Shown: positions 8,557 through 18,484, counted from the stretch's first letter. The stretch is DNA of 23,381 bases from an uncultured Cellvibrio sp. (GCA_946886255.1 CAMPIG010000024.1:1-23381), one strand, 5' to 3'. Translations and numbers: made by a program. The notes: generated from the letters alone by a model not told the origin.

Positions 8557-9117
8557 TCAATCTTGATTGATGGTTTGTGGCGGGATGATGATTTCGATGC
8601 GCTGCGGTTGCTGTGCATCATTCTTGCCTGCCGCCTTCATGATCTCTTTGCGGATGTCGTAATCAATGCGATTACCGCTGATAGATGCCCCATTCTCCTG
8701 TTCGAGAAACGCATCCTCCAGCAGCAACAACTGTTCGTTGGTTAAGGTGTAGCGAATGCTGTTGGCTTGCGCCGTGATAGTTGCCTGGTTTTCGGCCGGT
8801 TTTTGTTGGTAGCGTGCCGGCTTACCAAGAGCTTCCATCTTCTCAACTTCGTCGTTGGTATTGGTGTGGATGATAATCTGGTCAGCACTGATTTCCAGAG
8901 TGCCTTGTTTTAATTTCACGTCACCGCTGTAAGTAGCAGTGCGCTTTTTGCGATCCAGTTGGGCACTGTTGGCGGAAATGTGGATGGGTTGTTCTTTGTC
9001 ACTGGGAAGGGCATGAACGGGTGTCGACAGCCACAGGGCGCACAGTAACAGGAGTAAAAGTGACACAAGCGGTTTGCACGCCATCATAGAAAATCTGACA
9101 TTGTTATTGAGGTTCAT
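8557..9117 (-). CDS. lptA: LptA, periplasmic LPS transport protein
   Basis: 186 residues from the ATG at 9117, which has GAGGGA just upstream inside the end of lptC; the length matches E. coli LptA (185). A longer in-frame start at 9159 would sit deeper within lptC. The N terminus is a signal peptide (basic start, Leu-rich core, cleavage probably after THE PVHA-like site near residue 37). The mature part has the OstA/LptA beta-jellyroll pattern: [29 protein letters not shown], and a Gln/Asn-rich C terminus. LptA oligomerises to form the periplasmic bridge between LptC and LptD. The start overlaps the lptC stop by 14 bases, indicating translational coupling. Confidence 0.94.
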   Translation of the reverse strand: MNLNNNVRFSMMACKPLVSLLLLLLCALWLSTPVHALPSDKEQPIHISANSAQLDRKKRTATYSGDVKLKQGTLEISADQIIIHTNTNDEVEKMEALGKPARYQQKPAENQATITAQANSIRYTLTNEQLLLLEDAFLEQENGASISGNRIDYDIRKEIMKAAGKNDAQQPQRIEIIIPPQTINQD

Positions 9118-9688
9118 ATGTCCCTCGGACCCTGGAAAGTAACTCGATGCGGTCCTCACCCAAGTAAGCTTTCATGCCCAGCGTGTCGAGGTGGCCTTGT
9201 TGGGCGCGCATCTTAACAGCTTTATCAGTTTCGGCGTATTGCTGGCTGGCTTTGATGCGCAATTCGCTGGTCAGCAACTCTAACAAACCTTCATTAGCAG
9301 ATTGTTGATAGACGCGCACATCGTTGAACAGGGTGACCAACTGGCCATTCTGATCGATCTTTCCTTCGTTGGCGGTGAGATGCCAGGGCGCAATGTCAGC
9401 GTTTTCGCTAAACAGCATCCGGGGCTGGCTCAGCATGGTGTAATCCTTCGGGCCGGGCCGGGCCGGGTTGATCTGAAAGTGTTCAGCTGTGTCGGTTGTC
9501 AGGATATTGCGCAAGTTGCCGTCTGCATCGTATTCGCGCAATTTGATATCAGTCATATAAGCTTGCGGAAAGTTGGCGCTTCTCACGACATCTTCGCCCA
9601 AAAATTCAGTGGGCGATTTATCCCAGAAAGCCACCAGGCCAATCACCAACAATGAAATAACAACCCAGGGCAAAGGAATGCGTGACAT
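9104..9688 (-). CDS. lptC: LptC, inner-membrane LPS export protein
   Basis: 194 residues, similar to E. coli LptC (191). One N-terminal transmembrane helix spans residues 7-22 (PLPWVVISLLVIGLVAFW), followed by a periplasmic beta-jellyroll domain with the LptC-type strands MTDIKLREYDADGNLRNILT, WHLTANEGKIDQNGQLVTL and a TDKAVKMRA segment. LptC receives LPS from LptB2FG and hands it to LptA. The gene lies 11 bases after the kdsC stop and overlaps lptA, in the conserved kdsD-kdsC-lptC-lptA-lptB order. The Shine-Dalgarno sequence is weak (GGA eight bases before the ATG), in line with coupled translation. Confidence 0.94.
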   Translation of the reverse strand: MSRIPLPWVVISLLVIGLVAFWDKSPTEFLGEDVVRSANFPQAYMTDIKLREYDADGNLRNILTTDTAEHFQINPARPGPKDYTMLSQPRMLFSENADIAPWHLTANEGKIDQNGQLVTLFNDVRVYQQSANEGLLELLTSELRIKASQQYAETDKAVKMRAQQGHLDTLGMKAYLGEDRIELLSRVRGTYEPQ

Positions 9689-9699
9689 GAGATTGTCCG

Positions 9700-10233
9700 T
9701 CAGTGATGAGTGGGCAGGTAATGGGCAAGCGCGGAGTCAAAAGTGCCCTGTGCCTGCATGATCAGGTCGCACGCCTCGCGCACGGCGCCTTGGCCACCGT
9801 GAAATCGGCTTTGCCAATGCGCGCGGTCGGCCACGCTCAAATGGGCATTGGGGACGGTCAGCGCCAGTCCGACACGGCTCATGACACTGAGGTCCGGCCA
9901 GTCATCCCCCATAAAAGCGATCTCTTCCAGGGAAATATTGTTATCCAGATTTTCCTGTAGCGCAGCCCATTTATCTTCACGCCCCTGGATTAGCAACTCG
10001 ATGCCGAGATCCTTCGCCCGTTTGGCAACCAGAGTGCTGGTGCGTCCGGTGATAATTCCCACTTTTACGCCGCTCCCCTGTAACAGTTTTATGCCATGGC
10101 CATCCAGGGTGCAGAAGGTTTTCAGTTCATCTCCGGTGTTGCTGAAGTAGAGTTTGCCGTCGGTGAGCACACCATCGACATCGAGTAAAAGTAATTTGAT
10201 ACGGCGAGCGCGTTCCAGTAAATCGGGGGTCAT
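9700..10233 (-). CDS. kdsC: KdsC, Kdo-8-phosphate phosphatase (HAD family)
   Basis: 177 residues of the C0 HAD phosphatase subfamily without a cap domain. The nucleophile motif LLLDVDGVLTDG places the catalytic aspartates at D18 and D20; motif II is the Thr of IITGRTS, and motif IV is GDDWPD. The C-terminal FHGGQGAVRE is the KdsC tail that closes the active site of the neighbouring subunit. It hydrolyses 3-deoxy-D-manno-octulosonate 8-phosphate to Kdo in the cytoplasm, the third step of Kdo supply for lipid A. It follows kdsD by 59 bases and leads into lptC, joining Kdo synthesis to LPS export. Confidence 0.96.
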   Translation of the reverse strand: MTPDLLERARRIKLLLLDVDGVLTDGKLYFSNTGDELKTFCTLDGHGIKLLQGSGVKVGIITGRTSTLVAKRAKDLGIELLIQGREDKWAALQENLDNNISLEEIAFMGDDWPDLSVMSRVGLALTVPNAHLSVADRAHWQSRFHGGQGAVREACDLIMQAQGTFDSALAHYLPTHH

Positions 10234-10292
10234 TCAATTATTGCTCTCGGGTGAGTGTGTAAGTTTGGCTGAACCTGGGTTTCGGAAGCAGG

Positions 10293-11264
10293 TCAGATTA
10301 CGCCGGCACGCAAAATATCATGCATGTGTACGACTCCGATGGGTCGATTTTGTTCGTCGCCGACGATCAGGGCAGTGATCTTGCGATCTTCCATAATCTT
10401 GAGCGCTTCCGCTGCGAGCGTAGAATCGTGCACAGTTTTTGGATGGCGGTTCATCAGGTTGCGCATAACGGCTTTGCCAATATCTACGCCCTGATCAACG
10501 CTGCGACGCAAATCGCCGTCGGTAAAGATGCCGAGTAAAGCATTTTGGCCATCGACTACCGTGGTCATACCAAAGCCTTTCTCGGTCATGACCAGCAGGG
10601 CATGGGATAAGGGGGCGTCAGCATCGACCCGTGGGACCTTATCGCCAGCGTGCATAATATCTGAAACACGCAGGAGTAGTTTGCGGCCCAGAGCGCCGCC
10701 GGGATGTGAAAAAGCAAAATCCTCAGCGGTAAAGCCGCGCGCTTCCAGCAGTGCGATAGCCAAGGCATCGCCCATGACCATGGTGGCGGTTGTGCTGGAG
10801 GTGGGGGCCAGTGCCAGGGGGCATGCTTCGCTGGCGACACTGATATCCAGATGTGCTTCGGCTATCTCGCCCAGCACGGAATTACGGTCACTGGTCATGC
10901 TGATGATGGGAATTCCCATGCGTTTAAACAGCGGTAACAATGTGACTATTTCGACGGAGTTGCCTGAATAGGAGATGGCGATAACGATATCGTCTTTGGT
11001 AATCATGCCCAGGTCGCCATGGCTGGCTTCACCAGGGTGAACGAAAAAAGCCGGAGAGCCTGTGCTGGCCAAGGTGGCTGCAATTTTGCGGGCGATATGG
11101 CCCGATTTACCAATGCCGGTGACGACCGTGCGTCCGCGACAGGCGAGGATCATCTCGCAGGCTTTAATGAACTCCTGATCCAGACGCTCGCGTAAGGCTG
11201 ATACGGCGTCTGCTTCAATCTCGATAGTGCGCAGGCCGGAGTTGACAAAGTCGAATTGAGTCAT
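10293..11264 (-). CDS. kdsD: KdsD, D-arabinose-5-phosphate isomerase
   Basis: 323 residues: an SIS sugar-isomerase domain (about 40-175, with TGIGKSGHIARKIAATLAST, HPGEASHGDLG and SYSGNS) followed by two CBS domains (about 205-323, with GIFTDGDLRR and the PIGVVHMHDILRAG end). It converts ribulose 5-phosphate to arabinose 5-phosphate, the first committed step towards Kdo. The conserved domain order and the kdsC neighbour separate it from the paralogues GutQ and KpsF. It is the first gene of the minus-strand block; a good -10 element (TATAAT at 11317-11312) lies about 48 bases upstream of the ATG. Confidence 0.96.
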   Translation of the reverse strand: MTQFDFVNSGLRTIEIEADAVSALRERLDQEFIKACEMILACRGRTVVTGIGKSGHIARKIAATLASTGSPAFFVHPGEASHGDLGMITKDDIVIAISYSGNSVEIVTLLPLFKRMGIPIISMTSDRNSVLGEIAEAHLDISVASEACPLALAPTSSTTATMVMGDALAIALLEARGFTAEDFAFSHPGGALGRKLLLRVSDIMHAGDKVPRVDADAPLSHALLVMTEKGFGMTTVVDGQNALLGIFTDGDLRRSVDQGVDIGKAVMRNLMNRHPKTVHDSTLAAEALKIMEDRKITALIVGDEQNRPIGVVHMHDILRAGVI

Positions 11265-11311
11265 GCGGGGCGAGATCTCGCTGCTGGGTAATCGGAGTAA
11301 ATCAAGCGGGC

Positions 11312-11340
11312 ATTATAACGACGGAAATCATTGTCGCCAC
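11312..11340 (-). promoter_or_regulatory. Probable promoter of the kdsD-kdsC-lpt block
   Basis: On the minus strand a consensus TATAAT sits at 11317-11312. The -35 region is poor; TGGCGA at 11339-11334 with a 16-base spacer is the nearest candidate. Predicted transcription would begin about 40 bases before the kdsD ATG. The call rests on the perfect -10 and its placement at the head of a conserved block. Confidence 0.5.
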
Positions 11341-11385
11341 CCTCCGTAGGATGCAGTCCATCCGATTACTCAAATTGATGTGGAG

Positions 11386-11414
11386 TTTTCGCGTGTAAAG
11401 GGCGGTGGTATAGT
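11386..11414 (+). promoter_or_regulatory. Probable promoter of mlaC (extended -10 type)
   Basis: TATAGT at 11409-11414 is preceded by TG at 11406-11407, forming an extended -10 (TGgTATAGT). The -35 position with a 17-base spacer reads TTTTCG (11386-11391), a weak match, as is common with extended -10 promoters. Transcription from about 11421 would give a leader of some 120 bases before the mlaC start. It is divergent from the kdsD promoter. Confidence 0.5.
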
Positions 11415-11542
11415 GCGTGGCCACGATTTCAGCAATGATGCCAGGTCTGTTCATTCGGATTACAGACAAGGGCACTTATCGGGGTCATAGCAGTCTTATC
11501 TACCGGAAATTGCCCCACGACAACATGAGGTTAGGAGTTCAG

Positions 11543-12172
11543 ATGACGTATATATCGCACAAGGTAACGGGCGCTTTGTTGTTAATCGCCGCCTGTTTTG
11601 TATTGAGTTTTCAGGCCGTCGCTGCCGAAAAGGACGTGAAAGATCCACGTGAGCTGGTTGAAGAAGTTGCGCAGGAATTGTTTGCTGTCGCGAAAGCTCA
11701 TCCGGGCGAGAAAGCCAGCTCAGAAGCATATTTCACCAAGATCGAAACGATCCTTGAAGAAGTAGTGGACTTCCCATTTATCGCTTACGTTGTTATGGGT
11801 GAGAGCGGTAAAAAAGCGACTGATGAACAGAAGAAGCAATTTGCCGAGGTATTCAAAAGCGGCCTGGTTCGTTCATACGCAAAAGGCATTGCTGCCTACG
11901 CCGACAGTGATATCAAGATCCTGCCAGTCAACATTAACCCTAACAAGCCAACAGCGGTTACGGTTAAACAGGAAGTGACCGACAAGGGTAATGTTCATCA
12001 CCTGGCTTATAGCATGCGTCTGAATAAGAAGACGAATGAGTGGAAGTTGATCAACGTGACCCTCAATGGCGTTAATCTCGGTCAATCGTTCCGCAGTCAA
12101 TTCAGTCAGGCGATAGCCAAGCAGGGTGGTGATATTGATAAGGTTATTAATAACTGGCTGTCTGAAGCTTGA
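11543..12172 (+). CDS. mlaC: MlaC, periplasmic phospholipid shuttle (Ttg2D-like)
   Basis: 209 residues from the ATG at 11543, which has AGGAG at 11533-11537, five bases upstream; a longer in-frame GTG/ATG reading to 11417 has no ribosome binding site and adds unrelated residues before the signal peptide. The signal peptide covers about residues 1-27 (hydrophobic ALLLIAACFVLSF, cleavage near AVAA). The mature protein shows the MlaC/Tol-Tol-Ttg2 pattern: FPFIAYVVMGES, a lysine-rich helix before FAEVFKSGLVRSYAKG, WKLINVTLNGVNLGQSFRSQF. MlaC carries phospholipid between the outer-membrane MlaA-porin complex and the inner-membrane MlaFEDB transporter. Here mlaF, mlaE, mlaD and mlaB, which normally sit alongside, are absent from the window; kdsD precedes and ibaG follows. 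Confidence 0.92.
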   Translation: MTYISHKVTGALLLIAACFVLSFQAVAAEKDVKDPRELVEEVAQELFAVAKAHPGEKASSEAYFTKIETILEEVVDFPFIAYVVMGESGKKATDEQKKQFAEVFKSGLVRSYAKGIAAYADSDIKILPVNINPNKPTAVTVKQEVTDKGNVHHLAYSMRLNKKTNEWKLINVTLNGVNLGQSFRSQFSQAIAKQGGDIDKVINNWLSEA

Positions 12173-12234
12173 TGTAGTGTCCTTATAGATATCCATCACA
12201 TTCTCTGGCCATCGAGGCCTGAGCCGTAGATGCG

Positions 12235-12257
12235 GGATGCGCCGTCCGGCGCATTCC
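12235..12257 (+). repeat. GC-rich imperfect palindrome between mlaC and ibaG
   Basis: The core ATGCGCC-GTCC-GGCGCAT (12237-12254) is a perfect seven-base stem with a four-base loop, extended to nine pairs with one bulge. No T-run follows on either strand, so it is not a standard terminator. It resembles REP-type intergenic hairpins or an RNA-processing signal in the mlaC-ibaG transcript. The 153-base gap otherwise shows nothing coding; no mlaB-like STAS gene is present in it. Confidence 0.5.
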
Positions 12258-12325
12258 GGTAAGATTCCCTCCCTGACTTATCCTCGATTCATATCATCGG
12301 GCCGCGCGCCCTGAGAAATTTATTT

Positions 12326-12574
12326 ATGCAGTCTGAAGACATCAAAGCGCTGATCGAAACCAGTATTCCTGATAGCCAGGTCCAGGTTGGTGTGCAGGGC
12401 GACCATATCAATCTGGTCGTGATCAGCCCGGCATTTGCCGGCTTGTCCATCGTCAAGAAACAACAACTTGTTTATGCCGCGCTGGCCGGATTATTTGCTG
12501 ATGGTCGCGTACATGCGGTGGATTACATGAAGACGTTTACGCCGGAAGAGTGGCAGCAACAGCAGCAACAATAA
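12326..12574 (+). CDS. ibaG: IbaG, BolA-family protein
   Basis: 82 residues of the BolA fold: FAGLSIVKKQQLVYAALAGL is the central helix region, then GRVHAVDYMKTFTPEEW, the typical IbaG (YrbA) ending. BolA/IbaG proteins partner with monothiol glutaredoxins and may take part in iron-sulfur trafficking; IbaG is linked to acid stress and envelope phenotypes in E. coli and Vibrio. It stands directly upstream of murA, its usual place. The protein ends in six glutamines encoded by mixed CAG/CAA codons, an unusual tail. The ribosome binding site is weak (GAGA about ten bases before the ATG). Confidence 0.93.
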   Translation: MQSEDIKALIETSIPDSQVQVGVQGDHINLVVISPAFAGLSIVKKQQLVYAALAGLFADGRVHAVDYMKTFTPEEWQQQQQQ

Positions 12575-12610
12575 TCGGTATGTCCGATTTACAGCTTTAT
12601 CTCTCCCTAG

Positions 12611-13888
<1,278 letters not shown>

Positions 13889-13900
13889 ATTTATTGTTGG

Positions 13901-14539
13901 ATGAGTATGAACCAGACATTGACCATTGCCCTGACCAAGGGGCGCATTATGGATGAAACCTTACCGCTGCTGGCGGCGGCAGGGATACAGCCATTGGAGG
14001 ATATCGCTAAAAGCCGCAAGCTGGTTTTTGATACGAATCAGGACGGTGTGCGCCTGTTGGTATTGCGCGGGGCTGATGTACCTACCTATGTACAATTCGG
14101 CGCGGCAGATATGGGGGTGTCCGGCAAGGATACCCTGATGGAGAACGGTGCGGATGGCTTGTATGAACCGCTGGATCTCAATATTGCCCGCTGTAAACTA
14201 ATGACAGCTGCTATCAAGGATATTCCCACCCGGCCTGGTCGTATTCGCGTGGCCACCAAATATGTCAATATCGCCAAGCAGTATTACGCGTCTCGTGGGC
14301 GTCAGGTGGATATCATCAAACTTTACGGCGCGATGGAACTTGCCCCCATCATGCAACTGGCGGATGAAATTGTGGATATCGTTGATACCGGCAATACCTT
14401 GCGTGCTAACGGGCTGGAACCGCGCGATTTCATCGCCGACATCAGCTCGCGTCTTATCGTCAACAAGGCCTCAATGAAGATGAAGCACGTCAAGATTCAG
14501 CAGGTGATTGATGACATCGCCAAGGCTGTGGCCACGTGA
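13901..14539 (+). CDS. hisG: HisG, ATP phosphoribosyltransferase, short form
   Basis: 212 residues beginning with [20 protein letters not shown] and containing the PRPP-binding [17 protein letters not shown] segment ([20 protein letters not shown]). It lacks the C-terminal regulatory ACT-like domain of the 299-residue enterobacterial enzyme. Short HisG proteins act only with the regulatory subunit HisZ, which is not in this window. The enzyme couples ATP and PRPP in the first step of histidine synthesis. Two ATGs lie two codons apart (13901 and 13907); the second has GGA five bases upstream and the sequence cannot settle which is used. The next gene, hisD, begins 35 bases downstream. Confidence 0.95.
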   Translation: MSMNQTLTIALTKGRIMDETLPLLAAAGIQPLEDIAKSRKLVFDTNQDGVRLLVLRGADVPTYVQFGAADMGVSGKDTLMENGADGLYEPLDLNIARCKLMTAAIKDIPTRPGRIRVATKYVNIAKQYYASRGRQVDIIKLYGAMELAPIMQLADEIVDIVDTGNTLRANGLEPRDFIADISSRLIVNKASMKMKHVKIQQVIDDIAKAVAT

Positions 14540-14574
14540 TCTTTCTGTTAACGTTTATCTGCTAGAGCAATCTC

Positions 14575-15882
14575 ATGTCGGAATCCTTTATTAATCGCCT
14601 GAACACTGAACAAGCGGACTTTGCTGAAGCCTTGAACAAGCTGCTGACCTGGGAATCTGTGTCCGATGCGCGGGTAGCGGCTGTGGTGGACGATATCCTG
14701 CAACAGGTTCGTTCCCGTGGCGATGCAGCAGTGCTTGAATATACCAATCGTTTTGATCGCCGTAGTGCGAGCGCCATGTCTGAGCTGGTGGTCGCCAGCG
14801 CTCAATTGCAAGACGCCTTGGGAAAGATTACCGCTGAACAACGTCAGGCGCTGGAATCGGCGGCAATTCGTATTCGCCAATATCACGAACACCAACGGCA
14901 GGATTCCTGGCGTTATACCGAAGCGGATGGCACAGTCCTTGGGCAGCAGATTACCGCGATGGAGCGAGTAGGGCTTTACGTGCCGGGCGGCAAGGCTTCT
15001 TATCCATCCTCCGTCTTGATGAATGCTATCCCCGCCAAAGTGGCTGGCGTTGAGCAGCTTGTTATGGTGGTGCCAGCTCCGGATGGTGTACTTAATCCGA
15101 TGGTGCTGGCTGCTGCGGCCATCGCCGGTGTCGATCAGGTTATTACCATCGGTGGTGCGCAAGCCGTTGCTGCGCTTGCTTATGGTACTGAGACTATTGC
15201 CAAGGTCGATAAAATTGTCGGGCCGGGTAACATTTATGTAGCGACTGCCAAGCGCGCTGTGTTCGGCCAGGTGGCTATCGATATGATTGCCGGGCCTTCT
15301 GAGATCCTGGTGATTTGTGATGGCAAGACAGACCCGGATTGGATCGCAATGGATCTGTTTAGTCAGGCGGAGCATGACGAGCAAGCCCAGTCGATTCTGT
15401 TGTGCCCTGATGCCGCTTACCTTGAGAAAGTTGAGATAGCCATGCAAAAGCTGCTGCCGACTTTATCGCGTAGTGCGATTGCCGGCGTCTCTGTTCGCAC
15501 GCGGGGTGCCTTGATAAAAGTGCGCGATATTACTCAGGCGATCGAGGTGAGTAACCGGATTGCGCCGGAGCATCTGGAGCTATCAGTAGAAGATCCCGAA
15601 TTGCTGTTGCCGCAGATTCGCCACGCAGGAGCCATCTTTATGGGGCGTTATACCCCCGAGGCATTGGGTGATTACTGTGCTGGTCCGAATCACGTTTTAC
15701 CCACCTCGGGCACTGCACGTTTTTCTTCGCCGCTAGGGGTTTATGACTTCCAGAAGCGCAGCTCGATCATCATGTGTTCCGCTCAGGGTGCTTCGACCTT
15801 GTCTCGCACAGCCTCAGTGCTGGCGCGCAGCGAGGATCTTGAAGCGCATGCGCGGTCTGCAGAATATCGCATCATGGATTGA
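14575..15882 (+). CDS. hisD: HisD, histidinol dehydrogenase
   Basis: 435 residues, the normal family length (E. coli 434). Conserved landmarks include [19 protein letters not shown], the glycine-rich [30 protein letters not shown], the zinc-binding [19 protein letters not shown] and the [20 protein letters not shown] block near the C terminus. It oxidises L-histidinol to L-histidine in two NAD-dependent steps. In Pseudomonas hisC follows; here the gene ends 16 bases before a strong terminator, so hisC has been lost from this position or lies elsewhere. It is the last gene of the mlaC-ibaG-murA-hisG-hisD run. Confidence 0.97.
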   Translation: MSESFINRLNTEQADFAEALNKLLTWESVSDARVAAVVDDILQQVRSRGDAAVLEYTNRFDRRSASAMSELVVASAQLQDALGKITAEQRQALESAAIRIRQYHEHQRQDSWRYTEADGTVLGQQITAMERVGLYVPGGKASYPSSVLMNAIPAKVAGVEQLVMVVPAPDGVLNPMVLAAAAIAGVDQVITIGGAQAVAALAYGTETIAKVDKIVGPGNIYVATAKRAVFGQVAIDMIAGPSEILVICDGKTDPDWIAMDLFSQAEHDEQAQSILLCPDAAYLEKVEIAMQKLLPTLSRSAIAGVSVRTRGALIKVRDITQAIEVSNRIAPEHLELSVEDPELLLPQIRHAGAIFMGRYTPEALGDYCAGPNHVLPTSGTARFSSPLGVYDFQKRSSIIMCSAQGASTLSRTASVLARSEDLEAHARSAEYRIMD

Positions 15883-15898
15883 GGATAAGCTTGCTGTA

Positions 15899-15926
15899 AA
15901 AAGACCGGTTTAATACCGGTCTTTTA
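15899..15926. terminator. Bidirectional intrinsic terminator between hisD and degS/algW
   Basis: AAAAGACCGGT (15899-15909), loop TTAAT, then ACCGGTCTTTT (15915-15925): a perfect 11-base stem. The A-run on one side and T-run on the other make it work in both directions, ending hisD on the plus strand and the convergent protease gene (stop at 15935) on the minus strand. Confidence 0.92.
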
Positions 15927-15934
15927 TTTGGAAT

Positions 15935-17071
<1,137 letters not shown>

Positions 17072-17080
17072 TATTACGCT

Positions 17081-17096
17081 CCGATTGTCGCATCGG
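17081..17096 (-). promoter_or_regulatory. Small hairpin overlapping the degS ribosome binding site
   Basis: On the minus strand CCGAT-GCGACA-ATCGG forms a five-base stem whose 3' arm shares two G residues with the GGAG Shine-Dalgarno sequence (17082-17079). If it folds in the mRNA it could reduce initiation. Short, so it may be chance. Confidence 0.3.
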
Positions 17097-17149
17097 TTAT
17101 GGGTGCCAGTACAAGGCCGATGAAATCCTGTGGCTGGTAATTGACTTCC

Positions 17150-17650
17150 TTAACGCTTTTTATGTGTGTCATCGAAGTCGTAGTCATCAGCTGACTCAGT
17201 AGGTGTTTTGTGATCCTGGTCTTCGTGTAGGCCAAAGTCTTCACTCAGTGCGCCTTTGGAGCCAGTTGTTTTAGGAGCCCAGTCGCGAGGAGGCTCAAAG
17301 CTTTGTTCGCTGATGTAGGTTTTTTCTGTGCTTAGCAGACTGGCGTTTGCCGCTTCCAGAATCTGTCGGCTAATAGCCGGTGTTGCAAGTTTCAATGCGC
17401 TGTTGGCCAGATGCTCATGCACATCGCGATAGGATTGGGTCAGGTTATTCACCAACTGGGAGGTTTGGGCAAAGTGTTCTGCTACATCGCGCTGATAACT
17501 TTGCAAGGTGTTTTCTGCCTCATGCAGACGCTGCTCCAACTCGCGACTATAAACCTGGGCACGAAACAGGTAGAGCAAAAATGCACCGAGCCCGGCGCCT
17601 GCGAGCAGACTGATCAGGCTGGTCAAGACAAGGGTACTGAGTGAAAACAC
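17150..17650 (-). CDS. yhcB: YhcB/ZapG family inner-membrane division protein (DUF1043)
   Basis: 166 residues from a GTG start at 17650. An ATG seven codons upstream (17671) is in frame, but the strong AAGGAG at 17662-17657 falls between the two and is seven bases from the GTG, which also makes the protein begin directly with its membrane helix. Helix about residues 5-29 (LVLTSLISLLAGAGLGAFLLYLF) is followed by a coiled coil with the family hallmark HFAQTSQLVNNLTQSYRDVH, then a disordered acidic tail. YhcB (proposed name ZapG) links the divisome and elongasome and affects envelope integrity in E. coli. Its place upstream of a DegQ/DegS protease gene is conserved in many gammaproteobacteria. 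Confidence 0.9.
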   Translation of the reverse strand: MFSLSTLVLTSLISLLAGAGLGAFLLYLFRAQVYSRELEQRLHEAENTLQSYQRDVAEHFAQTSQLVNNLTQSYRDVHEHLANSALKLATPAISRQILEAANASLLSTEKTYISEQSFEPPRDWAPKTTGSKGALSEDFGLHEDQDHKTPTESADDYDFDDTHKKR

Positions 17651-17656
17651 AAAACT

Positions 17657-17662
17657 CTCCTT
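17657..17662 (-). promoter_or_regulatory. Shine-Dalgarno site that fixes the yhcB GTG start
   Basis: AAGGAG on the minus strand, with seven bases before GTG at 17650. It lies inside the reading frame if the upstream ATG at 17671 is used, which argues for the GTG. Confidence 0.8.
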
Positions 17663-17719
17663 ACACTGCATAAAATATCTGCCCTGAGCTTATAGCGTGG
17701 GCAGGGATCGGGCGTGCAC

Positions 17720-17742
17720 ATTATATACACGAATGTATTATA
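17720..17742. promoter_or_regulatory. Divergent promoter region of yhcB and the alpha/beta hydrolase, with a dyad
   Basis: On the minus strand two perfect TATAAT hexamers occur, at 17725-17720 and 17742-17737. The plus strand offers TATTAT at 17736-17741. Between and over them is the dyad ATACA-CGAA-TGTAT (17725-17738). Clear -35 partners are not seen. The AT-rich stretch is the only such segment between the two divergent genes, so it is the likely shared promoter and a possible operator. Confidence 0.45.
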
Positions 17743-17824
17743 CGGTCTTTAGTGTGGATTGAATCGCCATTATTTGTAGCCGCTCACTCAATGTTGGGTG
17801 GGTATCCTAACGAAGCGGGTAGAT

Positions 17825-18484
17825 ATGACTGTAAACAAACACGATGATTCTCAATTTTTTTTACCTGGCCCATCGGGCCTGATCGAGGCCCGACTGACCC
17901 AGCCTGATGAGCAAGGTGCTTTGGCGGATAAGCATCTGGTGGTTGTGATTTGTCATCCCCATCCGGTTCATGGTGGAACCATGGATAACAAGGTGGTAAC
18001 GACGCTGGAGAGAACCTATCGGGATCTGGGTATTACCACCGTGTGTTTTAACTTTCGAGGGGTAGGGGAGAGTGAGGGCATATTTGATAACGCGGTGGGT
18101 GAGGTAGATGACCTGTTGGCGGTCATAGCGTGGGTCAACGACCAATATCCGGCGTCGGGTTTGCTGTTGGCAGGTTTTTCATTTGGTTCCTCGATTGCTG
18201 CCCAAGCTTGTTATCGAGTGTCGAATGTCAGTCATCTGCTCTTGGTGGCGCCGCCGGTAGAGCGGTATTCCTACGACCAGGAGGGACATTTCCCCTGCGC
18301 CGTTATTGTGGTTCAGGGTGATCATGACGAGCGTGTCAATTCGGCAGGCGTGTGTACGTGGATTGCTGAATTGAAATCACCGGTAGAATTACTGCGGTAT
18401 GAAGAGGCGAGTCATTTTTTTCACGGTTACCTGGCTCGTATGAAGCAGGATTTATCACCTTTAATCTTTCGCCAGCTGCGCTGA
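17825..18484 (+). CDS. Small alpha/beta hydrolase (COG2945-like)
   Basis: 219 residues from the ATG at 17825; a GTG at 17798 in frame is possible but adds nothing conserved. The family motif CHPHPVHGGTMDNKVV near the N terminus forms the oxyanion region. NFRGVGESEG follows, the nucleophile elbow is GFSFGSSIA, a likely acid is in VVQGDHDERV, and the histidine is in SHFFHGYL. COG2945 proteins are compact hydrolases, some annotated as dienelactone-hydrolase- or xaa-pro-peptidase-like, and their natural substrate is mostly unknown. No signal peptide, so it should be cytoplasmic. zapE starts 91 bases downstream on the same strand, and a comparable hydrolase gene near zapE fits the Pseudomonas layout, though I am not certain of that. 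Confidence 0.85.
   Translation: MTVNKHDDSQFFLPGPSGLIEARLTQPDEQGALADKHLVVVICHPHPVHGGTMDNKVVTTLERTYRDLGITTVCFNFRGVGESEGIFDNAVGEVDDLLAVIAWVNDQYPASGLLLAGFSFGSSIAAQACYRVSNVSHLLLVAPPVERYSYDQEGHFPCAVIVVQGDHDERVNSAGVCTWIAELKSPVELLRYEEASHFFHGYLARMKQDLSPLIFRQLR

Noticed and set aside
11349..11363. GGATG-CAGTC-CATCC inverted repeat between the kdsD and mlaC promoters
   Set aside because: Five-base arms without further symmetry are expected by chance in a gap of this size; no other copy was noticed.
11265..11542. Possible remnant of mlaD/mlaE/mlaF before mlaC
   Set aside because: The in-frame extension upstream of mlaC does not resemble an MCE domain or ABC protein; the segment is better explained by two divergent promoters.
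12235..12257. Hairpin after mlaC as an intrinsic terminator
   Set aside because: No T-run follows the stem on either strand.
12548..12574. Poly-glutamine tail of IbaG as a repeat expansion of interest
   Set aside because: Only six residues, encoded by mixed CAG and CAA; a short tail on a small protein is within normal variation.
14548..15447. A 299-codon open frame antisense to hisD
   Set aside because: hisD is unmistakable over the whole stretch; the antisense product has no recognisable motif and is a shadow of hisD codon usage.
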